A stretch of 5,710 nucleotides of DNA from a bacterium (GTDB lineage Bacteria; Ratteibacteria; UBA8468), in assembly GCA_030637775.1 (NCBI GenBank), contig DAOWFY010000015.1, positions 1 through 5,710 on the forward strand, read 5' to 3'. A program made the translations under genes and the position numbers. How positions within the stretch are numbered: position 1 is the stretch's first letter; every line of letters begins with the position of its first letter. Positions 1 to 5,572 of this stretch are shown one piece after another. Below the pieces are notes generated by a model, which was not told the DNA's origin, ran no database searches, and saw nothing but the letters and a program-made list of their open reading frames with translations.

Positions 1-854
1 AAAGCAAATCTGGAAGGCAAGCAATTTCAGGGGATATTTTTATCGATGCAACTGGGGATGGGGACATCTTTGCTAAAGCTGGGATTCCCTTTGAAAAAGG
101 TCGTTTAAAAGACGGTTTAACCCAGTCAATGGGCTTGATGTTTAGGCTGGGAAATGTGAATAAAAAACCTCCCGGAAAAGAAATAATAGATCTAGCGAGA
201 AAAGCAATAGAAGATGGTAGTTTGCCTGCCTATAGAGTATCTTTTGGGTCTCAAGGCAGCACAATTCGGGAAAATGAAGTTTCAGTAAATGTTACGAGAA
301 TACCCGGTGATGGAACAAATATTTATGATTTAACTAATGCTGAAATTAGAGGCAGAAAAGATGTAAAAACGATAGTAAAATTTTTTAGAGAAAATATACC
401 TGGTTATGAAAATTGTTATTTGATAAGTACCGGAGTTATAGGAGTGCGAGAGACAAGGAGATTGGTCGGCGAATATATTTTCACAAGAGAGGATGTTTTA
501 GAGGGAAGAAAATTCAAAGATGTAATTGCAAGAGGTGCCTGGGGAATAGATATCCATTCTCCTGAAGGAAAGCCTGAAGATTTGACACAATGGCCTGAAG
601 AGGGTATAAGTTATGACATCCCATACAGGTGTTTATTGCCAAAAAGAATTGATAACTTAATTGTTGCTGGAAGGTGTATTTCGGCTACTCATGAAGCAAT
701 GGCTTCATTAAGAGTTATGCCTACCTGTATGGCGATGGGACAAGCAGCGGGGACAGCAGCAGCTCTATCGATGAAAGAGGAGACTGCCCTGAGCAGTCTC
801 GATGTGAGAAAGTTACAGAAAGTTTTAAGAGAGCAGGGTGCTAACCTTGGATAA
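1..854 (+). CDS. FAD-dependent oxidoreductase (FAD_oxidored family), 5'-truncated by the window
   Basis: This is the C-terminal part of a flavoprotein oxidoreductase of the FAD_oxidored type; 283 residues are visible and the first whole codon is at position 3. The frame is open to the window edge and already reads family sequence (FIDATGDGDIFAKAG, then QSMGLMFRLGNV), so the first ATG, at 129, is internal and not the start. Further on come GVIGVRETRRLVGEY, TREDVLEGRKF and DIHSPEG, blocks typical of this family. Near the C terminus NLIVAGRCISATHEAMASLR and MPTCMAMGQAAGTAAA form the conserved flavin-contacting end. The N-terminal dinucleotide-binding GxGxxG lies outside the window, with perhaps 150-200 residues missing. 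Family members are mostly uncharacterised and often sit in carbohydrate gene clusters; the substrate cannot be told. The gene ends with TAA at 852-854, 46 bases before a Gfo/Idh gene with which it is probably co-transcribed. Confidence 0.9.
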   Translation, partial: SKSGRQAISGDIFIDATGDGDIFAKAGIPFEKGRLKDGLTQSMGLMFRLGNVNKKPPGKEIIDLARKAIEDGSLPAYRVSFGSQGSTIRENEVSVNVTRIPGDGTNIYDLTNAEIRGRKDVKTIVKFFRENIPGYENCYLISTGVIGVRETRRLVGEYIFTREDVLEGRKFKDVIARGAWGIDIHSPEGKPEDLTQWPEEGISYDIPYRCLLPKRIDNLIVAGRCISATHEAMASLRVMPTCMAMGQAAGTAAALSMKEETALSSLDVRKLQKVLREQGANLG

Positions 855-864
855 AAGTTTATCC
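849..864 (+). other. Small perfect hairpin spanning the stop codon of the FAD oxidoreductase gene
   Basis: GGATAAA (849-855) and TTTATCC (858-864) are perfect inverted repeats with AG between them; a T-A pair and a T-G wobble pair can be added outside. The TAA stop (852-854) is inside the left arm. No run of T follows, so it does not look like an intrinsic terminator. It may stabilise or mark a processing point in the message between the first two genes, or may be chance in AT-rich DNA. Confidence 0.4.
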
Positions 865-900
865 GAACTATAAAAACATATTTGATAAGGAGATGAAATT

Positions 901-1788
901 ATGTTAAAGATAGGATTGGTTGGGGGGACAAAGGTCTGGCACGCCAGAACCTTTTCTGAGATGTTTAATGGCTATGATAGGAAAGAAGCGGTTAAGAAGA
1001 ATTGGGGTCCTTTGTATGAAGCAAGGGTAGAAAAAGATGCCCGTATCACTTATGTCTGGGATGTCAATAAAGAGGATGCCGAAGAAATAGCCAGAATTTG
1101 CAATATAGAAAATGTCGTCAGTAAAAAGGAGGATATGATTGGCAAGATAGATGGAGTTATCATTCCTGATGATGCTACCTTAAAGCAACAGAGAAGAGTG
1201 GTTCCCTTCTTGAAAGCAGGTTTACCTACCTTTATCGATAAAGCTCTTTCTCCGGATATTAAAGAGGCAGAAAAGATTATAGCATTAGCCAAAAAATACA
1301 ATGCTCCGATAATGTCGGCCTCTGCACTACGCTATGCCAAGGAGGTAGAAAAGTTCAAAAGGGAAAAAAATCAATTGGGGGATATTCTTACAGGTTTTGC
1401 TATCTGTGGTGGAGATTTAGTCTTCTATGGAATTCACGCCTTTGAATTATTATATTCGGTTACTGGACCAGGAATAAAATCGGTAAGAAATATTGGTAGC
1501 AGAGATAAAGATATGGTAGTAGTAAAATATAAAGATGGAAGAAACTTTATCTTAACCGTTTACCGGAAGACCAAGTATCTTTTCCAGATGAATCTTTACG
1601 GAACAAAAGGCTGGCGAGAGGTTAATGTTACCGATAGCGACTACTATTATTCTCATATGCTTAAGGTTTTTGTAAAGATGGTAAGAACAAAGAGAGAACC
1701 CTTTCCTCCAGGAGAAACTTTAGAGATAATTAAGGTACTTGTTCTGGGTAAAAAGTCAAGGAAGGGTAATAGAGAATTAAAACTTTAA
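901..1788 (+). CDS. Gfo/Idh/MocA family oxidoreductase
   Basis: A 295-residue NAD(P)-dependent sugar or inositol-type dehydrogenase of the Gfo/Idh/MocA family, probably cytoplasmic. The N-terminal Rossmann fold starts with GLVGGTKVWHA (residues 5-15), and an acidic residue follows the second strand (VWDVNKE, D54). The family's EKP-like site is the variant FIDKALSP with K114. In the C-terminal half, YGIHAFELLYSVTGPG carries H179 at the place of the family's active-site histidine. It is shorter than the usual 330-380 residues, apparently because the C-terminal sheet domain is compact. The start is fixed by AAGGAG at 887-892, eight bases before ATG. The stop TAA (1786-1788) overlaps the AAGGAG of the next gene, so translation of the two is tightly linked. 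Such enzymes oxidise or reduce a sugar or polyol hydroxyl; which one cannot be told here. The family call is firm, the substrate unknown. Confidence 0.88.
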   Translation: MLKIGLVGGTKVWHARTFSEMFNGYDRKEAVKKNWGPLYEARVEKDARITYVWDVNKEDAEEIARICNIENVVSKKEDMIGKIDGVIIPDDATLKQQRRVVPFLKAGLPTFIDKALSPDIKEAEKIIALAKKYNAPIMSASALRYAKEVEKFKREKNQLGDILTGFAICGGDLVFYGIHAFELLYSVTGPGIKSVRNIGSRDKDMVVVKYKDGRNFILTVYRKTKYLFQMNLYGTKGWREVNVTDSDYYYSHMLKVFVKMVRTKREPFPPGETLEIIKVLVLGKKSRKGNRELKL

Positions 1789-1798
1789 GGAGATTTTA

Positions 1799-2815
1799 AT
1801 GGCCATTGAAGGAAAGCCGAAGGTATCATTTTTGATGAAGAAAATTTGGCGTGATAGATGTTTTTCTTCTGAGGATATAAAGAGATTAGGATCATTTGCC
1901 GAAGTAATAGATAAGGGATATGAGGAACTTGATGAAGAAAAGATGAGAGACCTTATAAAAGATGCGGATGGAATCTTAACCTGCTGGGAGACGCCAAGAC
2001 TCACCGAAAAGATACTTACCGTTGCTGATAAACTTAAGATATGGTGTCATTGTGCGGGAACGGTTAAGCCGCATATAAATAAAGAGGCAATGGACATTAT
2101 TTGGAATAAAAATATTGTCGTAACCAATACCGCGGCGGCATTGGGAAGAGGCGTAGCTGAATTTACCCTGGGGATGATTATTGCTGGACTTAAAAAGGTA
2201 TTCTTTATGCAGGAGGGAATCAGTAAAGGAGAATGGTCAGAACTAAGAGGAATGGCTGTTGACCCATATAATGTTACTATTGGGGTAATTGGAGCAGGAT
2301 ACTGTGGCAGCCATCTTATAAAATTATTGCAAAATTTTGAGGTAAAGATATTGTTGTATGACCCATATAAAGATGAGGAGGAATGCAGAAAATTAGGAGC
2401 CGAAAAGGTTGAGTTAGGGTATCTTTTATCCCACTCGGACATTATTACCCTCCATGCTCCAAACATACCAGAGAATGTAAATTTGATAGACGAGAAAAGA
2501 ATAAAGCAGATTAAAGATGAAGCCATCTTTATCAATACTGCCAGAGGGATAGAGGTTGATGAAAAAGCGTTGATAGAGGAACTCAAAACCGGAAGGTTTT
2601 ACGCCTGTCTGGATGTGACCCATCCCGAACCACCAGCGCCTGATAACCCTTTACGAAAGATGAAGAATGTGTTTTTAACCCCTCATATTGCCGGTCATGC
2701 TTCAAATGGAATGAAAAGGCAAGGAAAATATGCGGTGGATGAGCTGGAGCGTTTTTTTAAAGGGGAAGAGGTGAAGTATCGGGTAAAAAAAGAGAAATTT
2801 GATGTAATAGCCTAA
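1799..2815 (+). CDS. D-isomer-specific 2-hydroxyacid dehydrogenase (GRHPR/SerA-like)
   Basis: A 338-residue NAD-dependent D-2-hydroxyacid dehydrogenase, interconverting a 2-keto acid and a D-2-hydroxy acid. The split catalytic domain surrounds a nucleotide-binding domain with VIGAGYCG (GxGxxG, residues 165-170) and D188 in LLYDPY, which suggests NAD rather than NADP. The catalytic triad is visible: R249 in NTARG, E277 in DVTHPEPP and H296 in TPHIAG. The DVTxPEPxPxDxPL pattern is like glyoxylate/hydroxypyruvate reductases, but large substrate diversity makes a specific name unsafe. Length is normal for the family, and the C-terminal ACT regulatory domain of some SerA proteins is absent. AAGGAG at 1787-1792, six bases before ATG, sets the start. 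The gene follows the Gfo/Idh gene by ten bases, so it probably acts on the same pathway, for instance on a sugar-acid-derived keto acid (inference). Confidence 0.92.
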   Translation: MAIEGKPKVSFLMKKIWRDRCFSSEDIKRLGSFAEVIDKGYEELDEEKMRDLIKDADGILTCWETPRLTEKILTVADKLKIWCHCAGTVKPHINKEAMDIIWNKNIVVTNTAAALGRGVAEFTLGMIIAGLKKVFFMQEGISKGEWSELRGMAVDPYNVTIGVIGAGYCGSHLIKLLQNFEVKILLYDPYKDEEECRKLGAEKVELGYLLSHSDIITLHAPNIPENVNLIDEKRIKQIKDEAIFINTARGIEVDEKALIEELKTGRFYACLDVTHPEPPAPDNPLRKMKNVFLTPHIAGHASNGMKRQGKYAVDELERFFKGEEVKYRVKKEKFDVIA

Positions 2816-2821
2816 AATATA

Positions 2822-2830
2822 TGATATAAT
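2822..2830 (+). promoter_or_regulatory. Perfect extended -10 box (TGATATAAT) before the zinc-ribbon gene
   Basis: TG at 2822-2823, one base, then TATAAT at 2825-2830 is an exact extended -10 element. The best -35 candidate, TTGATG at 2799-2804, is 20 bases upstream, longer than ideal, but extended -10 promoters can work without a good -35. Transcription would start around 2836-2838, almost at the ATG at 2840. It could therefore supply a separate, nearly leaderless message for the downstream genes. Confidence 0.5.
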
Positions 2831-2839
2831 AAAAAGGAA

Positions 2840-3169
2840 ATGAGCGTAATTCTGAAAGGAGAACTTTATTGTCTTCATTGTCATCAGGAAACTCCTCACA
2901 CTTTAATCTATGCGGGTCATCCTTTATCCGGCGAGTCTTACTTAAAGAAGATTAAATGTGAGGATTGTGAAACAGTAATTGAGCTGGATAGAATCAAAAT
3001 TCTGGAACTCTATGGCAAGCAGTTGGTAAAGAGGGTTCTTACCAAGCCGATACGCTTGACTAAAGAAATAAGAGCTGACCTTACCAACTTCATCAAGTCC
3101 CTGCCGATAAGAATTATCACCAAACCCTACCGTGCCGCTAAAGAAGTCTTGGAAATTATCAAGGAATAA
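2840..3169 (+). CDS. Small zinc-ribbon protein ('bh protein' type), function unknown
   Basis: A 109-residue protein with two CxxC pairs, CLHC (residues 11-14) and CEDC (40-43), that should bind one zinc in a rubredoxin-like ribbon. The ribbon is followed by a basic helical tail. The tail contains an internal repeat: RVLTKPIRLTKEI (65-77) and RIITKPYRAAKEV (91-103), 26 residues apart. It has no signal peptide or membrane segment. It resembles short conserved proteins labelled 'bh protein' in anaerobic bacteria, as far as I recall the family; no function is established. The ATG has only AAGGA two to three bases upstream, too close for normal Shine-Dalgarno pairing, and a perfect extended -10 box lies just before it. 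The stop codon TAA is directly followed by the ATG of the next gene. A nucleic-acid or membrane-surface binding role would fit the basic tail but is a guess. Confidence 0.82.
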   Translation: MSVILKGELYCLHCHQETPHTLIYAGHPLSGESYLKKIKCEDCETVIELDRIKILELYGKQLVKRVLTKPIRLTKEIRADLTNFIKSLPIRIITKPYRAAKEVLEIIKE

Positions 3170-4195
3170 ATGAAAGCGGCGGTCTACCATTGTCCTGAAA
3201 AGGTAAGATTAGAAGAAGTCCCCCTTCCCAGGATTAAAGAGGAAGAGGTGTTGGTAAGGGTGAAAGTAGCACTCACCTGTGGGACGGACAGGAAACTATA
3301 TCTTCGCGGTCATCCTCTTTTCCCTCCTCCTTTCATTCTCGGACATGAATTTGCTGGAGATATTGCAAAAATAGGTAAAGGAGTAAAAAAATTCAAAAAA
3401 GGGATGAGGGTCGTGGCAGCAAATTCTGCCCCTTGCCATCATTGTTTCTACTGTAAGTTAGGAAAAGAGGAACTCTGTGAAAATTTTTTTATCAGGTTAA
3501 GTGGGGCCTTTGCCGAATATATTGCCATACCAGAACCGATTGTAAGGGATAATCTCTTTGAGATTCCGAAAGATATTACCTATCAAGAAGCAGTCTTCTT
3601 GGAGCCTCTGGCCTGTGTTATCCACGGCATAGAAGAATCACAAATAAAATTGGGTGATACGGTGGTAATTAATGGAGCCGGTCCTATCGGGCTTTTATTT
3701 TTACAATTGGCAAAATTGCAGGGAGCCCGTGTAATCATTACAGATTTATCAAAGGGAAGACTCTCTTTAGCCAGCAAATTGGGTGCAGATAAGGTCTTGA
3801 ATGTGACTCAAGTGAAGGATGAGGTTAAAGCGGTAAGGGAATTGACTGAAGGGAAAAGAGGAGCAGACATAGCGATCGAGGCGGTAGGAAGCCCGGAAGT
3901 GTGGGAAAAAACAATCGCCATGGTAAGAAGGGGAGGTTTGGTAAACCTCTTTGGAGGCTGTAGCCCAAAGACCTTGATTAAGATTCCTACAAATCTGCTC
4001 CATTACAATGAGGTTACCATTAAGGGAGTTTTTCACCATACGCCAGATTATGTAAGAAAAGCCTTTGCCCTTATCTGCGACAAGAGCATCAATACCGAGA
4101 GCCTAATTACTCAACAATTTCCTCTTCAGAAGATTAAAAAAGTCTTAGAGTTAACAACTGCACAGGAAGGTTTGAAGTTTGCTATAATTCCTTAG
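3170..4195 (+). CDS. Zinc-dependent medium-chain alcohol/polyol dehydrogenase, first copy
   Basis: A 341-residue zinc-dependent medium-chain dehydrogenase of the sorbitol/threonine dehydrogenase group. Catalytic zinc ligands are C37 (TCGTD), H59 and E60 (GHEFAGD), and probably E145 (LEPLAC). The structural zinc site is complete: C89, C92, C95 and C103 with the usual CxxCxxCx7C spacing. The Rossmann domain has GAGPIG (169-174), and D192 after the next strand (IITDLS) points to NAD. The C-terminal part (PTNLLHYNEVTIKGVFHHTPDY) is typical of polyol dehydrogenase-like members. The start ATG directly follows the stop of the zinc-ribbon gene; AAGGA at 3161-3165, four bases before ATG, is a short but usable ribosome binding site. 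It ends at TAG 4193-4195, directly followed by the second copy. Substrate is probably a sugar alcohol, inositol or hydroxy acid (inference); family assignment is firm. Confidence 0.9.
   Translation: MKAAVYHCPEKVRLEEVPLPRIKEEEVLVRVKVALTCGTDRKLYLRGHPLFPPPFILGHEFAGDIAKIGKGVKKFKKGMRVVAANSAPCHHCFYCKLGKEELCENFFIRLSGAFAEYIAIPEPIVRDNLFEIPKDITYQEAVFLEPLACVIHGIEESQIKLGDTVVINGAGPIGLLFLQLAKLQGARVIITDLSKGRLSLASKLGADKVLNVTQVKDEVKAVRELTEGKRGADIAIEAVGSPEVWEKTIAMVRRGGLVNLFGGCSPKTLIKIPTNLLHYNEVTIKGVFHHTPDYVRKAFALICDKSINTESLITQQFPLQKIKKVLELTTAQEGLKFAIIP
4180..4188 (+). promoter_or_regulatory. Perfect extended -10 box (TGCTATAAT) before the second dehydrogenase
   Basis: TG at 4180-4181, one base, then TATAAT at 4183-4188 is again an exact extended -10 element, inside the last codons of the preceding gene. 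No good -35 is present at normal spacing; TTAACA at 4151-4156 is 26 bases away. Only seven bases separate TATAAT from the ATG at 4196, so a transcript starting here would be leaderless. It may be chance, since the bases also encode FAII of the upstream protein. Confidence 0.4.
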
Positions 4196-5221
4196 ATGAT
4201 AGCTTTGGTTAAACTTTCCCATAAGAAGGATGACTTTGAATTGATGGAAGTGCCAGAGCCTATTCCTGAAGCAGATCAGATTAAGGTAAAGGTAAAAAAA
4301 ACCGGAATCTGCGGGACCGATATCTATGGTTATCAAGCGGTTAAAGCACCTGTTATTTTGGGCCATGAGACCTCTGGAGTTGTGGTAGCAAAAGGCAAAA
4401 ATGTTAAGGGAATCCAGATCGGAGAGCGGGTTACCACTGAGACGACCGTCTCTATCTGTGGGAAGTGCAGGTTTTGTCAGACTAAAGACTATAATCTGTG
4501 TTCTAATAGGAAAGGCTTGGGCTCTGCTGCCAATGGTGCCTTTGCCGAATATTTCTCTATTCGCAAGGAGAGTATCCATAAACTTCCGTCCAATGTGGAC
4601 TTTGCCGCAGGTTCCCTCTGCGAGCCTCTTGCTTGTGCTGTCCATGCGGTAGCCGAGCAGGCAAAGGTTTCCTCCGGGGAAATTGTTCTAATTTTTGGTC
4701 CGGGACCCTTTGGTCTTTTGGTCGCTCAGGTGGTCAACTCTTTGGGAGCGAAAGTCATTATCTGTGGAAAAGAAGGAGATGAAAAGCGGTTAAGATTGGC
4801 AAAACTTTTAGGGGCAGAAGTTGTCGTTAACCTAAAGAAAGGAGGAATTGAAGAAAGGATAAGGGAATTAACCTCTGGCGATGGTGCAGATGTGATCTTT
4901 GAGTGCTCGGGGACGCCATCGGCCCTTCATCTCGGATTAAAATTGATAAGGAAAAAAGGAAGGTATGTGCAGGCAGGAATCTTGAGAGAGCCTGTGAAAG
5001 TAAACTTTGAACAAATCCTTTTTGCCAGAGAAGTTGTACTCCTTGGTTCTCATACCCAGAAACCTTCCTCCTGGAAGAAAGCTCTGAACTTACTGTCTGA
5101 AGGCAAAGTCAATCTCAAAGCTCTAATAACCGATGAATTGCCCCTTTCTCATTGGAGAGAAGGCTTCCGAAAAGCAAAGGAAAGAGACTCGGTCAAGGTG
5201 CTCCTTTACCCTCCTAATTAA
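4196..5221 (+). CDS. Zinc-dependent medium-chain alcohol/polyol dehydrogenase, second copy
   Basis: A second 341-residue zinc-dependent medium-chain dehydrogenase. Catalytic zinc ligands are C39 (ICGTD), H57 and E58 (GHETSG) and E143 (LCEPLAC). The structural zinc cysteines C88, C91, C94 and C102 are all present. The nucleotide fold has GPGPFG (168-173), but the second strand ends in VIICGKEGDEKRLRLA, with G191 where the tandem copy has aspartate. A different cofactor preference, possibly NADP, is therefore possible. It shares GAFAEY, the EPLAC block and overall layout with its neighbour but is clearly diverged, so the pair is not a recent duplication. The start ATG directly follows the TAG of the preceding gene; no ribosome binding site lies within the normal distance (AGGAAGG at 4164-4170 is about 25 bases away). 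Translation thus depends on re-initiation or a leaderless message. It is the last gene of the cluster; no hairpin-plus-T-run terminator is seen after it. Confidence 0.9.
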   Translation: MIALVKLSHKKDDFELMEVPEPIPEADQIKVKVKKTGICGTDIYGYQAVKAPVILGHETSGVVVAKGKNVKGIQIGERVTTETTVSICGKCRFCQTKDYNLCSNRKGLGSAANGAFAEYFSIRKESIHKLPSNVDFAAGSLCEPLACAVHAVAEQAKVSSGEIVLIFGPGPFGLLVAQVVNSLGAKVIICGKEGDEKRLRLAKLLGAEVVVNLKKGGIEERIRELTSGDGADVIFECSGTPSALHLGLKLIRKKGRYVQAGILREPVKVNFEQILFAREVVLLGSHTQKPSSWKKALNLLSEGKVNLKALITDELPLSHWREGFRKAKERDSVKVLLYPPN

Positions 5222-5230
5222 ACTCTATTT

Positions 5231-5259
5231 TTGACAATTATTTCTTTTTAAATTATAAT
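5231..5259 (+). promoter_or_regulatory. Consensus sigma-70-type promoter for the tRNA-Thr/tuf unit
   Basis: TTGACA (5231-5236) and TATAAT (5254-5259) are both exact consensus hexamers with the ideal 17-base spacer, and AT-rich sequence lies upstream of the -35. Transcription should begin near 5265-5267. The next genes on this strand are tRNA-Thr and tuf, both highly expressed in bacteria, which fits such a strong promoter. It begins ten bases past the stop codon of the dehydrogenase gene, so it marks the border between the two regions. The bases after the -10 (AAAAGA) are not GC-rich. Confidence 0.88.
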
Positions 5260-5318
5260 AAAAGATTCTGGGGTATTAATTTATTGTATGGAATTTCAAA
5301 GTTTAGCTCGATAAATCA

Positions 5319-5380
5319 GGCAAAGCAAGCTTTGCCACTACATAGACAAAATAAATATGTAGTTGCCGAGTTTACTCGGC
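5319..5380 (+). repeat. Composite inverted repeat of three hairpins in the tRNA-Thr/tuf leader
   Basis: Three adjoining palindromes lie between promoter and tRNA. The first is GGCAAAGC (5319-5326) with GCTTTGCC (5329-5336). The second is ACTACATA (5337-5344) with TATGTAGT (5356-5363), with an 11-base loop. The third is GCCGAG (5365-5370), TTTA, CTCGGC (5375-5380). The first and third are related in opposite orientation: reversed and complemented, 5319-5344 begins TATGTAGT followed by a hairpin, just as 5356-5380 does. The unit is thus hairpin, inverted arm, loop, arm, hairpin, like a small palindromic mobile repeat. No T-run follows, so termination is unlikely. The rest of 5222-5399 holds the promoter and nothing else I can identify. 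Confidence 0.65.
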
Positions 5381-5399
5381 TATGTTCTATAAAGAGGTT

Positions 5400-5471
5400 G
5401 CTGCTGTGGCTCAGTGGTAGAGCACGTCCTTGGTAAGGACGGGGTCATGGGTTCGATCCCCATCAGCAGCT
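5400..5471 (+). tRNA. tRNA-Thr (anticodon GGT)
   Basis: A complete cloverleaf can be drawn. The acceptor stem is GCTGCTG (5400-5406) with CAGCAGC (5464-5470), seven perfect pairs. The D arm is GCTC (5409-5412) with GAGC (5420-5423). The anticodon stem is CGTCC (5425-5429) with GGACG (5437-5441). The T arm is ATGGG (5447-5451) with CCCAT (5459-5463) and loop TTCGATC. The anticodon loop TTGGTAA gives anticodon GGT at 5432-5434, which reads ACC and ACT threonine codons. The discriminator base is T5471. CCA is not encoded, so it must be added after processing. The gene lies between a consensus promoter and tuf and is probably cut out of a common transcript. Confidence 0.95.
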
Positions 5472-5572
5472 GACAGCATAGCTGTCATTGCGAGGAGCAA
5501 AGCGACGAAGCAATCCCTCACTTCTTTGAAATGAGAGATTCCTCGTTCCACTCGGAATGACATGTTGTGTCA
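5471..5572 (+). repeat. Palindromic repeat element (TCATTGCGAGGAGC type) between tRNA-Thr and tuf
   Basis: The core runs from TGTCATT (5483-5489) to AATGACA (5556-5562). The outer twelve bases on each side, TGTCATTGCGAG and CTCGGAATGACA, match as inverted repeats at eleven places. An inner stem pairs AATCCCTCACTTC (5512-5524) with GAAATGAGAGATT (5528-5540), two mismatches around a TTT loop. Short palindromes flank the core: TGACAGC (5471-5477) with GCTGTCA (5481-5487), and TGACA (5558-5562) with TGTCA (5568-5572). I recognise the left half (TCATTGCGAGGAGC...GACGAAGCAATC) and the right half reversed (TCATTCCGAG...GAATCTC) as kinds of dispersed repeat seen in many bacterial genomes. It is non-coding; no transposase is present. 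It ends about 14 bases before the tuf ribosome binding site core, or 4 bases if the outer TGTCA is included, so its folding lies in the tuf leader. Confidence 0.8.

Noticed and set aside
129-131. ATG at 129 as the start of the flavoprotein gene
   Set aside because: The frame is open to the window edge and the 42 codons before it encode family sequence (IDATGDGD); the gene begins outside the window.
847-874. Possible promoter (TTGGAT, 16 bases, TATAAA) before the Gfo/Idh gene
   Set aside because: The -35 matches at only three of six places and overlaps a hairpin; too weak in AT-rich sequence.
2047-2586. Minus-strand 179-codon open frame
   Set aside because: Antisense shadow of the 2-hydroxyacid dehydrogenase gene, with a serine/isoleucine-rich sequence and no recognisable domain.
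4151-4645. Minus-strand 164-codon open frame
   Set aside because: Antisense shadow across the junction of the two zinc dehydrogenases, whose forward frames carry complete family motifs.
5319-5380. Intrinsic terminator after the dehydrogenase cluster
   Set aside because: The hairpins are not followed by a T-run, and they lie downstream of the tRNA/tuf promoter, where a terminator would block those genes.
5265-5399. T-box riboswitch or other known leader riboswitch
   Set aside because: No T-box consensus or specifier stem can be seen, and the downstream genes are a tRNA and tuf, not a synthetase or amino-acid gene.
5319-5572. CRISPR array
   Set aside because: The palindromes are not regularly spaced direct repeats with unique spacers, and no cas gene is present.
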